Origin: Agarophyton chilense
Taxonomy: Eukaryota > Rhodophyta > Florideophyceae > Gracilariales > Gracilariaceae
NCBI GenBank assembly: GCA_030374765.1
Contig: JARGXX010000103.1
Span: forward strand, 372,001 to 436,000
Direction: 5' to 3'
Length of the DNA stretch: 64,000 bases
Shown: positions 50,470-62,557 of the stretch, one piece after another
How the letters are laid out: the number at the start of each line of letters is the position of its first letter
How positions within the stretch are numbered: position 1 is the first letter of the stretch
Notes under the pieces: model-generated
Seen by the model: only the letters and a program-made list of their open reading frames with translations
What the model was told of the DNA's origin: nothing
The model's database searches: none
Position numbers and translations under genes: made by a program

Positions 50470-53400
50470 GATTGATTAAGGGCCTTTCAGATATTGGAAT
50501 TTGATACTCTACTGCTTCTTGGACGAAGTGAAACATCTTCTGACTATCAGTACCGCTTTGCTTCTCGTGCAATACAATTATTTCTATCTTTGGTACACGC
50601 AGCACATTCCGTTTCATATTCTCCGTGCCCTGGAGGGCACCATTCTGTACTACTGTAATGTTGCACTACAAAATACACCTGATCCAATCGCAAGCTTTTC
50701 TTCGCTTGGGCAAAATATAGAAGAAATGTTCTAATGAAAACTTGGTGACAAGGTTTATTGAGCGTGTAGCACCGATCGATTTCAGTACAGTACTGTGATC
50801 ACCGGGTGTGCGAGTAATAGAGAGCTACAAGCATGGGTGGTAAAATACCTCAAGGATAACCATTTGAAAAGAGCAACAACTTTGGATGTTGCGTACATGA
50901 ATACTCTTGGGTGGCCCAGATGTGTAGACTGTATACATACTACACGGCTCACATAAAAAACATTCTGCAGTAAGTTCTGAATACATTATCACTTGAGAAA
51001 GGATAGAATGGGTTTGCTTTTTCGTCATACCCACCATCATACCACTGCCCTTCGTGAATACCTTACATTCCTCTGTTCAGAAAAGATTTAGCACACTACA
51101 GGAAACATCAATCCATTACTATCTAAGTAGGCTTGACGAAGATGCAACTTAGTTTGCGAGGATATAAGTATGTATCACTTACAAAGAGAAATAATATCAC
51201 ACCCAGGACCAGTGTAGATCATTAGTCCAACGTGTCATGTATAACCGAGCCCAACCAAGAATACCCAAATCCTCGATTGAACTGTAATTTTAAGATACCT
51301 CCAGAAGCTTTTACTATGTGAAAGGAATTTCACTGTACTAATTACTGAGAATACCGAAAGCATGTAAATCTACCAGGAATTCTCATTCAACAATTTCTTC
51401 TCCACGACCCCTAGAGTAACTATAATGCTTCGGATTCAAAGCGTATTGCACGCAGTGTAGGAAAAACGATTGCTAGAACCAAATTGTTGATTGCCTTTGG
51501 ACCAAGAAAGAAAGAGAAACTATTAAGTAGAATTTCTTTAGGAACAGAAGAACAATTGCACTTTCTAAACACTGATTCTTACGCGTCGGGAGGTGCCGTA
51601 CATATATCAGGAAGTAGATGTTATGGGCTCTTCAAAACACCAATCACCAGAAAGCGAAACTGGCGACAGAGATACCTTCAAATATAGATGAATATTATTT
51701 GTTCGTCGTGCTACGATATTCTGACGTGTCTATTAAGGGCCCTTCAAATCTTATGTATCGCACGCATTTCTTTATCTATCAGATTTTTTTTGCTCAAGAT
51801 TGACAGCAATTGCGGACCCGGAGCTTCACATGCGAATGGATGATCTGCGTCCCCGAGAAGTGTTTTTCAAACATCTTCCATCATGTGGAATAGAAGGGCT
51901 CGGAATTTGTCAACCCTTTTCAGGAAAAAAATGTTTCCGCAGGACTACCATAATGATGCACTTCTCTATTCGTCTCCTATGTCTCCTATGTTATTCTTCT
52001 GGCCGGAAAGCACAACCTCCAAAAATCAACCACCTTTAGATGAGGCCCGCTTGATTGAAAACAATGAACCTTCTTCATTCAAATTGTTACCTACGTTCCA
52101 GACATAAAAACACCTCTCAACTTCGTACACTTCAGTAACCTTTGTCGATAAAATTGTGCCATCACTTTAACACTGATTCGTCACCAATATTGAAGGTTCA
52201 TCATCCTGATTAGGGAGAAGAAACTCACAGCGATGCTGCGGGACATCACCAGCAGCAGAAATATTTTTTAGGACGTACATTCTCCGGGCTTGTGCTCTTT
52301 CGTGATCCCTGTTTTTCTTTTTGATTCTTTACATCCGTTTCCTAACAACTTTTTTCGTGCTAGAATTGTGGAATTCTTTGGGTTGAAAAGGGCCGGATTG
52401 TAGAACTATTGAAATGTATCGCTTTTTTGTAGCACATTCCAGCTAGGAGGTGGGACGGAAGTTTCCGAAAGTGCTCAACAGCTTTAAACAGAGCACCAGG
52501 ATCTTCGCTTTGCATGTCGCGCATGATCCTAGAGAACTGTAGAACTAGAGAGAAAAGAACAGTGGGCTGCAAACCCTGATTATTTTGACTTGGAGCAGAG
52601 TGCGACGAAGACTCTAACAAAGAAGCTGTTTTTCTGCTAGATGACACATCTTTTTTTGTTTTACCGGAGAAAGCACAGCTGGAGCACACAAATCAGCATG
52701 CCAAGAACATGGTTCAAAGAAACATATCGAGGCTCGGGTAACACAGCCTCTGTCACTACGGTTGCGGCAAAATACTTGTAACTTTAGGGGGGAGCTTTCC
52801 GATAATATTGATAAGATTCATTAAGGCACCAAATTTTGCGGCCTTGTGCCTCCAATCAATGTCAACACTTTCGAACCATCTTTTCCATTTTCCAGTCCAT
52901 AATATTTGAAGGGTGCTACTGTACCAACAAAAATGGATAGATTCGAACACGATTCTGACCAGATGAAAGTTCGACTGTTACTCTCATACCATCCACTGTA
53001 GTTGTTAATGTACTGATGCTGCATTGTACTGCTTGCTTTAATCATACCGGAAGAAGAACGGAAACTGCTTCTATAAATTTGAAGATGCTTAACAACGTCT
53101 TGGTTCCGTTAAAGAAGACCAAGCTCGTGAAACGAACAAGTTTTCTTCATCGCCGACATCGTTTTCGCGGAAAGTGTGCGGGGATCTGTGGGAAGAACTC
53201 ATTCTCAAAAAAACGCAACTCTTTAAAGAGTTGTTGACGCAGCGAGTACTGTACGGAGTCCACGACGACCATTATGGTGCCACAAGAGATGCTAATGTGA
53301 TTAATTCTGTACATAACTCGTTCGTGTGTGCGTTGGTTACTCTAACCTAAGCGCATACCGTCTTTGTGATTGTGTAGGAGTGCTTCGCGTGCCATGATAT

Positions 53401-53717
53401 GCGTATCATGTTGGGAACGGCTGAATTCTTGGCATATGTTGGGACAAAGCATCCCAATTACTGAAAGCGCAGGGAAGGAAAACCTGCGAAAACTTAAACC
53501 CTTTTCCTACGAAGCATTCATACAGGAGCAGTATCGAACACTCAGCTCAGCAGTGAAGAAATATCAACCACACCTTCAGAGAGCTGGGTTCTGGCTTTCC
53601 TCCCCTTCTCATTTTCAGAGACTTTGATATAAATTTAGCAGGGGCAATATCAGACACATTTGATGTTTTTTCCTTGCTTGTCTCTCGGACTGCTGCCTAA
53701 AATTTCTTAGTGACCTC
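50470..53717. other. Unassigned desert segment
   Basis: Worn coding traces only. Plus-strand frames at 51484-51687 and 51883-52107 (including FPQDYHNDALLYSSP) are protein-like but unidentified. Another open plus-strand stretch without a start, about 53100-53350 (KVCGDLWEELILKKTQLFKE, LLTQRVLYGVHDDHYGA), reads like a fragment of an element-encoded protein. None has a recognised domain. Confidence 0.3.
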
Positions 53718-54300
53718 TTATGATACGACATCTCTCGGAACTACACAGTTCTCGTATTTATGGGACAAAAGACCGCCTTCCCTCCCGTCGTTCGATTCAG
53801 GGCGATTGTCAATTCCTCCCTGAGCATTAATTTTCTCGCGATTATTCCGGTTGTATGACATCCTTGATTCCATTCTATTTCCATCTTCTTCATCACTTCC
53901 GAAGTGATGATCATTTTTCATATTCTTGGTCTTTACAACCTTATGCTCCGCACCACGCTGAATATGTTTCTGAATACTGCGAGGTGTCTTGAATCGATTC
54001 TGCTTCGGGAACGATCCGGCGATATTTTTTTGCAATCTCATCTCCTCCGCCCAGTTTTCGGCTCTTCGCATTCCAGAACGAATTGAGTCTGTCAGCAAGT
54101 CTAACCTAGCCGCTGAACACTCTGGATAACGGAATTCATGTGGCGCTCTAAAGCCGCGCTGCTTGCCTTGAGGCGAAGTGGAAGGCACTCTCGTCTCCTT
54201 TTCAAACGGTGAAGTGTTAGATTCAAACTCTCTTGAAACAGACTGAGCAAAAGAGTGTTCATGAGCTTCGTGTGAGGGTTTGTGAGGGTTATTAATGTGT
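53718..54300 (-). pseudogene. Charged, Arg/Asn/Glu-rich coding remnant, gag-like
   Basis: A minus-strand frame of about 190 codons runs without stop but has no ATG near its beginning. It is rich in Arg, Lys, Glu, Asn and Ser (for example VSREFESNTSPFEKETRVPS, KNDHHFGSDEEDGNR). A second minus-strand basic frame (54323-54658, MNRRYGFQTELRRKMAEV, with ERIAEKRKKDEKGRLSLV) lies just upstream in another phase. Together they could be a frameshifted gag or accessory protein. No zinc knuckle was seen. Confidence 0.3.
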
Positions 54301-54951
54301 CAAGCTGTTTTAGAGTGTGGTATCAACACGGAGTCTTCTTCGTCAACCACATTTTAACACTGGGTTCTTGACGCTTTTCTTTGTCTACCGGCCTTCGTTC
54401 TATCCGCCGTTGCACGCGATAAGTCCTTCCTGGATATATCATTAATCGAAAGATTTGGGACGTGACCAGTGAAAGCCGCCCTTTTTCATCTTTTTTTCTC
54501 TTCTCTGCTATCCTCTCTGCTTTGTGGTTCATAAGCTTAGTTTTAGCGGCCTCATGTGCTACCCACATATTCTTTTTCGCCGCCACATTGTCCAAACCGT
54601 TTGGCACTTCGGCCATTTTTCGACGTAATTCGGTTTGAAATCCGTATCTCCGGTTCAAGAGAATCGCTTTAATCTTCTGTAGAGTACACCAACCGTAGTA
54701 CTGATGCAGAAGTTGGGAACCTTCACAAATTCATTCCCAATATCTTTCAAGATTCGTCTCGAGTAGGCTCAAGCGCTGCAAGGGAGTGATGGAATGTGTT
54801 GGATTCCATCTTGTTTCACGGACATGTACTTCTGAATCGCGAGCTCCAAATTTTCTCCGAAGTAAATCTTTCCATTTTGAGAGAGATCGCTTGTATGGCA
54901 GAGTATATCCATCTTCATTCTGATTTAAACATCTGCCAGCGTTGAAAGAAA

Positions 54952-55322
54952 GAATGAAAAAATTTGTCGAAAAGGAAGAAAATCAACCGAAGTGGCACTG
55001 GCAAAAAGTCCCTGCCCGCTTGGTAAAGATTCAGTCGAGTGACGGCCTCAAGGCACTTCCAAAATGCTCAGAGATAAGAAAAAATGTTAAACAAGCGCCA
55101 TCCGAGAGTGGTGTTCCCTCCCAATGCAGTGAACGATGGTGCTTTTTCGCTGAGATGGAAAAAGATGAGAAAGACTTGGTGACTGAAATTGGGGAAGGTC
55201 GGAGCTTACAGGAAAATCTTGGCGAGAAGTGGCAATGTCAAATGGGAAGGAAGAAGAGTATAACAGTTTCAGAAGTTTTTCATGCCCTTAGGCGCGACTT
55301 GCACTATTCAAAACGTGCGTGA
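54952..55322 (+). CDS. Small unidentified ORF before the Plavaka-like transposase
   Basis: ATG 54952 opens a 123-codon frame (MKKFVEKEENQPKWHWQKVP, VFHALRRDLHYSKRA at the end). It is charged and Trp-containing and has no recognised domain. It has the same orientation as, and lies 130 bp before, the Plavaka-like transposase remnant, so it may belong to the same element, but it could be chance. Confidence 0.3.
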
Positions 55323-55450
55323 TTCATGAGTCTCATGGTTCATCACTTCGACAACGCAATTTTCATGTGTGCTGAGATGTGAAATACCTAATGGCCTTCG
55401 ATTCATAAGAATCTGACCAGACTTATAGAATTGTTGGCATTAAAAGCAAT

Positions 55451-58060
55451 ATGCAGTCACCAAAATCATGGTTCATTTTTAAGGTTGGTATGCAAGACAG
55501 TTTGGATCTGCAGCTTGCGGATAACAATTTGGATTCCCAGGAAGGCCTTTATGTTCTTCCTATATATTCTTCTGATCTTACTGACGACGTTCTTGGTGAA
55601 ATGGGGTCTGATTTTTATGAAGGAAGTGAAGATCATATGTCATTGCTGGAAATTAACAGGTCAGCGTTTGAACGGTTCATAAAGAAACATGTGTTCATGA
55701 TTGGTTTTTTATTGAAACACGAATGTGCTACAGTATAAATGATGGACGACATGCTCGTCGAAAGAGGATCTTTCTACACATCACGGAATGGCATCCGAAA
55801 GGTTTTGCTTCAAGAGTCCAAATTGACGCTTGCAATGCTTCCGTTCTGCTCAAGAAGACACGAAACTCTCCCTTTCGACACATTTAACAATGCCGATCGA
55901 TGCCCACATCCCGCATGTAAGCATTTACTCGCCGCAATATCACATTGTAGTTATATCTTAGTGAAAGATCAAACAGATGCTCGGCTTCGGAGCAGATCAA
56001 GTGGGCTCTCTCTGTTTCAGTTCTACCACAAACAGGTTGACAGCAGGGTTTATGCGAAAAATCATGAGAAACCAGAATATTTCATGTCGGGAAATATATT
56101 TGGAGACACCAGAAACGTTAGGTACGACATATTCCTTTCTCTCTCTACAAATGGTGTGATTGAGTTCAAGAAAACGGAGTAGAGTTACTGATCTGTAGTG
56201 CTGATGATATCTAACCTAGATCCTTCCGGACGTTTCAAGGGCAAGAATATGGTTCCAGTTTTAATCATTCCAGGGCCATAAGCCTTTTTGATCTTATCTG
56301 TTTCTTGAATCCCTTATCAGAAGAATTAGAGGAGCTCAAGCAAGGAATTAATGTGACAATGTGGTATGGAGTGAACCGAATAATTCGTTGTCATCTAATT
56401 TATGCACTTGAGGAGGTTACTGCTCTAGAGAAGCTGAGAGGTTTGAAAGGTTACAACGATTTGGTTCCTTCCAGATTATGCACGATCAGAGGGACCTATG
56501 TTTTGGAGAAGAGACACGTCTACTACCCTCCCATTGTCCGAGAAGATGTCTCCGGAGTAGCGGTGAGACGTAGTCTTAGGGATCCGATTAAACTTTGTAT
56601 TCGTACTCCTCTACCTACAGGAGCTCAATTGCGGAGCTGAAAGAGTCGAGAAACTCTCTTTCCTAAAAAACGTTGGAAAGCAGATGCCAAGAAATAGGCG
56701 TCGAGTCGTGAGATGTTTGTGAGCTGGCACAGAGACCGGATCTTCTGGAACCCTTTCAATGAACTCCGATTGACGTTATGAACTTGCTTTTCGAAAACAT
56801 GGCGCCAGGTATGATGTCAATATGGTGCAAAGACTCTGGGAACTTTGAAGATATTGCGAGTCTTCGAGAAAGTAAGACTCAAGCAGAACTCAGTAAGCTT
56901 CTTCTAGAAGCCGGTAGAATATAAAATAATCGCAGTAGAAAAACTCGAGATGTCGATGAAAGGGGAGGATGGAAACCAACGGAGTGGAAAGCTTTTTTAT
57001 TGGAGTTAAGTCTCATCGTTTTGGATCTTATTCTTCCATCATCTCTCATGTCTGGATGGAGCTACTTCGTTGAACTTGATAACCTTTTATGTCGTTGGAA
57101 ACTGTATGAGCATGATGTTCAACGATGAGGCTATCTTTAGAAGAGCTTCTTCACTCATTTCATTGCTGTTCACGACAGAGATATTCAAGAACTCCTCAAT
57201 CAGTGCAAGTACGTTTATCACTTATTGCTTCACCTCTAAAATTCCGTACGGGCATGTGGGCCATTTTCTGTTCTGTAACAGTGGGCACTTGGAAACTTTT
57301 TTGGAGTCTACAAAATGCACAGCAATGGCTCCGCTAAATTTGCCGGATCTTTTATGGAAAACATAAAGCTGGTGGAAGCTTCACATATGTATTGTTTACA
57401 ATAAGATATTAAGCAGCTGTTCGTTGATGAAGACAGAGAGGAGCTGAGGAGTTCATCATTCTTCCTAAGTAGCAGTTAAGATCTCGAGGGCTTCTACTTC
57501 CGGCATCTACAAAAAGTTCTTTCAACATCCAAGATCCCTAGTGCTACAAGCATTGACTTTTATCATCTTGTTCTCGAATACTATGCACTAAATACGAACG
57601 AGGTTCTGGTGATTAACGTTGTCGAGTCAAACAAAATAGTTACCTCGAACCGATTACTAGACGAAAAGGCAGGCAATAAGTACTTTACTATGTAAACATG
57701 CTGTTTCCTCAGTGAAATGGATAAGCGCACGACAGTTTCATGCTACGCTGCTACTACTCATCAAGGAGAGATGAAGGAGCACATTGCCATGTACTAGTAG
57801 AAAGTAATACTGGTTTAGAACAGTTCATGGTTGGCATTAATCAGGTATTCTGTCGAATGGCTTGAACCGGAAAAGGGCTTCAGAAAAAGCATCATAGATA
57901 AGCTCACAAAGAGAGAGCTGTGAAGGGTCCATCATCATCGTGTATTCCGTTAAGAGTGTTCACAAATTATTCAGGCAAATTGCAATTCTGTAAATGGATT
58001 TGAAAACAGCCAAGAAGAAACCGCAGAAAAGAATGTACTTTGTTGACCCTATGAAAATTT
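55451..58060 (+). pseudogene. tnp2/Plavaka-type (CACTA-like) transposase, inactivated
   Basis: Successive blocks follow the order known for Plavaka/CACTA transposases. RCPHPACKHLLAAISHC, then DQTDARLRSRSSGLSLFQFY and NIFGDTRNVRYDIFLSLSTN (frame from 55451, one stop at 55736). After GKNMVPVLIIPGP the frame shifts near 56275 to DLICFLNPLSEELEELKQGI, LRGLKGYNDLVPSRLCTIRG. After another shift PIDVMNLLFENMAPGMMSIW (about 56767) and WKPTEWKAFLLELSLIVLDL follow, then YVYHLLLHL near 57210. Worn tail segments (TVSCYAATTHQGEMKEHIAM, WLALIRYSVEWLEP) reach about 57920. At least four frameshifts and many stops are present. The IPGP, PL-x-EEL, and DVM-x-LLFEN-x-AP blocks make the family call solid; the exact subgroup is inference. 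Confidence 0.75.
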
Positions 58061-58626
58061 TCTACTTGGATATGGGTGCGCACATGAGTACGACTTACGG
58101 GGTTTGTAGGTTCTGGGAAGAAGAAATGGGCGCACCTTTGTCTCCGTTGTCGAAAAAATGTTGTTTTTGGAACCTTGAAAGGCTAAGCTACATTCGATTT
58201 TACTCTTTTCCAGTTCAATATCCGGCAATGCCACCGATAATGATGCCGTACGCTCTCGATATCTTGGCGTGTGCCGTCTGGTTCGCAGCACTGTGGGGGG
58301 TAAATCTCTTTGCGACTCCTTCCCTCGTTCACTGCGCCTCCTTTTTCTATTCTTGTTTCTTACTTCGCGAAATTAGTCAAATTACCGCTCCCAAGCGTTC
58401 CACACGTTTGAATGATGATCATGTCAAATTATTCAAAACTACAGCTCTTGAGCCCTGGGTACTGGGTGCTTATGCATTTGAATACATAATATCTTGGAGC
58501 TCTTTCATCCATGACGAACACTTACATTTAAGTTTGAATTCTTACCTGCAGATGTCGCGAATTCAAACGACAAAACAAACAGCACAGGTTCACGTGAAGT
58601 GGAAGAGAGACACAAAGCCTCAGTGA
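57994..58626 (+). CDS. Unidentified 210-codon ORF at the 3' end of the Plavaka-like remnant
   Basis: ATG 57994 opens a frame that overlaps the last worn transposase segments and extends beyond them. Residues about 85-130 are hydrophobic (ILACAVWFAALWGVNLF, SFFYSCFLLREI), suggesting one or two membrane-like stretches, but this could be chance in an AT-rich desert. No family was recognised. I think it more likely non-coding than a real gene. Confidence 0.25.
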   Translation: MDLKTAKKKPQKRMYFVDPMKIFYLDMGAHMSTTYGVCRFWEEEMGAPLSPLSKKCCFWNLERLSYIRFYSFPVQYPAMPPIMMPYALDILACAVWFAALWGVNLFATPSLVHCASFFYSCFLLREISQITAPKRSTRLNDDHVKLFKTTALEPWVLGAYAFEYIISWSSFIHDEHLHLSLNSYLQMSRIQTTKQTAQVHVKWKRDTKPQ

Positions 58627-61600
58627 TGGATGGAGGGAAAGGCTGACTTGGAGTTCGAAGTGGTAGCTAGCTTGCACGGGAAGGACGACTATCGGAATAT
58701 GTTCAAAAGATACAGAGAAGGCTTGGAGGTTAGCGGTGGTACTATAATGAACATAATGAGTTTATACGTTTTTCAGGTAAGATTACCCTGTGGCGAAATG
58801 CAGGGAGATACATAATATGGCCGAAAACGCGGGATGGGCTACGTTTTGAACACCTCGTTTCGATTCAGGTTCCTGGAATTCTGTCGTATCTCTTCCGGTC
58901 AAGAAAGTTAAACCTACGTTATAAATCGTTTCGTCTCTCGAATGGTGACATCCAGTACTACTCAATCTCTTCGAAGGGAAGCTCAAGATGTGTCCTGCAA
59001 TGCTTGACTAATTTATTTTGTTTATTTTCTTCGCATTTATATTTTTTCACAAACAGGTTACACAGAGGTTCAACTCCATCATCTTTTGCCGCCTGGGGCA
59101 TCCCCACGAAAGTCTATGTGTGCCTCAGGGTTTGTGTACGAATGGATCTTGAGCACAAGTACAGATCATCGGCAGTTATGTTGCCACCTATTCCAGTTTG
59201 GCATTGCTCTATCTTTTGCCTCCTCTAAATGCAGCCCATGTTTCCTGAATCTTGACCCAACAAACATCAATTTTCGCATAGGTATGCATTGCAATACAGT
59301 TTATTTGAAAGGGGCATGATTGTATACCAGTGTGCTCGCCGTGTGGTCTCTTGCTCGAATACTTTTCTGTGCTCCAGATCAATTGTATGCGCATTAGATT
59401 ATGTCGAAGTGCTGATATTTTCTCAGCGTATTGGACTAGGGCCAAGAGATGAAGTAGTACGAGCGTTGTTATTTACGCCGCGCCATTCTCCCGAGCAACT
59501 ATGATTCTACCTCTGATTGAAAGCCCTACTTACTCTCCTGAACATGTTGTCGCGAAGTTTTGTGCGTGGTGATTGTCTTTCGTATCCCGAACCGGATGAA
59601 AATGGGCCCTCTTTCTCTGTTACAAGCCTCTGTCTACTTTTCAACGATTCTGATGTTTGCTCTCCGCTGCTATTCGATGGCTGTAGATAATTATAAGGAT
59701 CGAGGCTCTCATATATCAGTTTTCTTCTCAAATCTCAGTGAGTACACTATATTGATACCCATACTGCGTGCGGCTCGCATTCCATCTCTGATGTTCTCCG
59801 CTAGCTGAAAAGAGTGATGCTTAAGTTTACAATGGATGTCGTGTTCGTCTCGAACACTTGTAATTTGACATAGTGCTTGGAAGTGAGTTTACATTAAAGC
59901 TATATAAACGGAATAAGGGGCCCAGATTCCTTGGTTGCATGAAGTACGCTAATATCTGTATCTGGTTCTACCTTTATTCTTAATACACTGCTGCAGTTCA
60001 GGTAACTGACATGTTCTTATCATTCACAAACAGTTTCTAAACTTTCCTGGGGTCTAAGATTTGAAGTTTTGGGACTCAAGCGAGTGCGAATGTGCGAAAT
60101 TGTGCGTTCAATTTGATTTGCATAAGTCACTGAGACCAAAATGGATTGTAAGGGGTCTTAGTAGAAGGGTTAAAAGCCGTTAAATACCATTTAAATCGTG
60201 GGGTTACATGAAAGAAATATTTGTTGACTGATAAGTAGAATCTTATTGAGCATCAGATATCTCGTCATTTATATTGATGTATATGTTCTGTACGAATTCA
60301 TGAAGAACCTCTTGGGTGTTGCACAGAAAATTCTGTTTGATTTCAGTAAAACGGCAATTAAACGTATTGGAGTCATGACCATTGTAATGTGAGCGTTAGT
60401 GAACTGTCCTTGAAACTTCAATGACCACTAATGGTTCGGCTACTCCATGAAATGTAACCCAAAGTTCGCTTACCTTTTCAATGACCTATTGCTTACGCAA
60501 GGATGATGTGATGATTAGCTGTAAATTTAGAGAACGAGAAGTTTTGATTTCATTATCCAGCAAACTCTATGCACGTTTAATTAAAAGATTAATGAAGTTA
60601 TTATGAAAAATCAATGACACGGTTCTGTGGGAAACACTAGAGCCGCGCTCTAAAACAAGCCCAGTAGAGCAATACGGTCATCCAGAACGAATAATTGAAA
60701 GTGATATGGATCATGCCCATACTTTGTCCAACCTTTTATGATGAACGCTTACCATTATTTATCGACCATTATTTCTGCAGAAGAATAATTAGGAAAGCAG
60801 ATGTATCCATAAATCTTAACTGATTGAGGTTGAGCCTATGGAAGGTTGAATACGACGTAGAATAACGTCTAGGTCTTGAGCACAACATATCTATCACTTT
60901 TTCTCGGAAAAATGTCTTTTTTTAGAAGCTTTACAAAACTTCTAAGAAGATACAAGACAGTTCTGTACTCCAGAAAATCCTAAGCCCCTTCATAAAAGAA
61001 GATACAAAAAATGCTTCATCTACTTACGTTAAGGATTGGTGCGACAGGGAGTATTGCAACCCTCCAGATGGGGGCGCAATGCGACGTTGGGGGGGTTTTG
61101 GCGGAAGCGTGCCACGTGGGCGTGCTGGCCCAAACACCCCGGCGGTGGTAGCTTGGAGGGGGTAGACCGGGGGGCACGCAGGGTGGCTCGTAGGGAGGTG
61201 GGGGTACAGGGAGGGGACACACGGAGGGGGCACACGGAGGAGGGTTGCGGGCAGGCTGCGGGCAGGCAACTACGGGGATGTCAGGATATTCAAAATTTAA
61301 TCGGTTCAAGCACACGTGTCATTCCCATCGGATTCTGCAGCCTCAATATCAAGACAACTGTTCCACGTGGGGAAGGCGTCACGTTGCCTCCGCGCAGTAC
61401 CAATTAGCTTCAGATTCACCAGATTAGAATAACTTAAATTTACCTTCCGTTGAACTGCATCCAATATTGCTTCCAAATAGAATAACGGTCATACTCGCTA
61501 TTAAAATGTCGAATGGTAGCCTGTATGACACATATATTTTTCCAAAACCGTATGAAGCGCAGGATAGACTGCGTCCATACTGTCGCGTAGCCTCGACAGA

Positions 61601-62557
61601 CAAAGCATTATTCTTTCCTTCGTTGTAAGCGACATACTGTAGTAACCTTCGATTAATTGCAGAAGTAAGGAGTTGTAGAGAAGTTGGAGAGCTGTTAATG
61701 GCGTTGATTGGAAGGCTGAGTAGCTTAAATAAAACGTAATGTAGTAGCATCAGGGGGATATCAAAACATTTCACTCTTTACGTAGATTTTTCAAATTGCA
61801 GTACGGACTTTATTGCTGTACAAATACACTTAAAAATAGCATTGGTTCTTTAACCAAATCACTGTACGTATTTCATTAAAACACTGTGCGGATGTGTCTA
61901 AACGAACTCTACGTATACGGTGAGACGTATTTCCATATACATCGAAAGCACTATAAAAGGCAGAGATCTGTTGCAAAAATTCAAAGTCCATGCACCCAAG
62001 CTTTGGTAAACATGGCCGACCGGAGTCATTCGACAAGAACAACTGCAAGCCATGTCATATAACGGTCTGCCACTTCTTCAGTTCGTACCTCCAACCGCCG
62101 TCGCTCAGCGACGAGGTACTCACCAAAGTTCTTCTGATTCAAATTATGAACATATTTCCACCAGCTCATTCCCATCGAACTGTGGCTTTTTTGGCAATTC
62201 AGGACATAGATCCAATCGATGTCTATTTCGTGTGTTTTGTAGGGTTCTGCGCATTGGAACGTGCATGTTTTGCGGAGCTGCTATTCTTTGCGCAGGACTA
62301 TATGGAACGTGATGTGGGCCGGAAGGATCTCGCCCGAGTCTTGGAATTAGTTTCAAAAGGACACATTGGAGCTCCCAACTTGAATTGTTGTACAGCTTAC
62401 GTTCTTTTCAAGGGCTTTCTACTCACCTGAGTACGGTTTTCTCAGCCGTTGTTACTTTTACGGACATGAAATACGCTCGAGGAGGAGGTTTTCTTTTCTT
62501 TGTCTCCAAGTCAATGTTTCCTTATCTGATCCAAGCCGAGGGGTCCGATATACTTAT
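58627..62557. other. Unassigned desert segment
   Basis: Mostly AT-rich DNA with short frames. 59830-61015 is almost devoid of open frames. A G-rich island stands at 61036-61275. A plus-strand frame of 146 codons at 61990-62430 (MHPSFGKHGRPESFDKNNCK) is unidentified and overlaps another frame. It might be the worn start of the Helitron that follows. Confidence 0.3.
61036..61275. repeat. G-rich island with internal short repeats
   Basis: About 240 bp with strong G excess on the plus strand in otherwise AT-rich DNA. It contains many G3-G7 runs (ttgggggggttttggc near 61087) and repeated phrases such as gggacacacggagg/gggcacacggagg and cgggcaggctgcgggcagg. The spacing of G-runs would permit G-quadruplexes on the plus strand. 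Open frames across it are composition artefacts. Confidence 0.5.

Noticed and set aside
61016-61407. Pro-rich and Gly/Arg-rich ORFs across the G-rich island
   Set aside because: They are open in several phases on both strands because of base composition and lack any domain.
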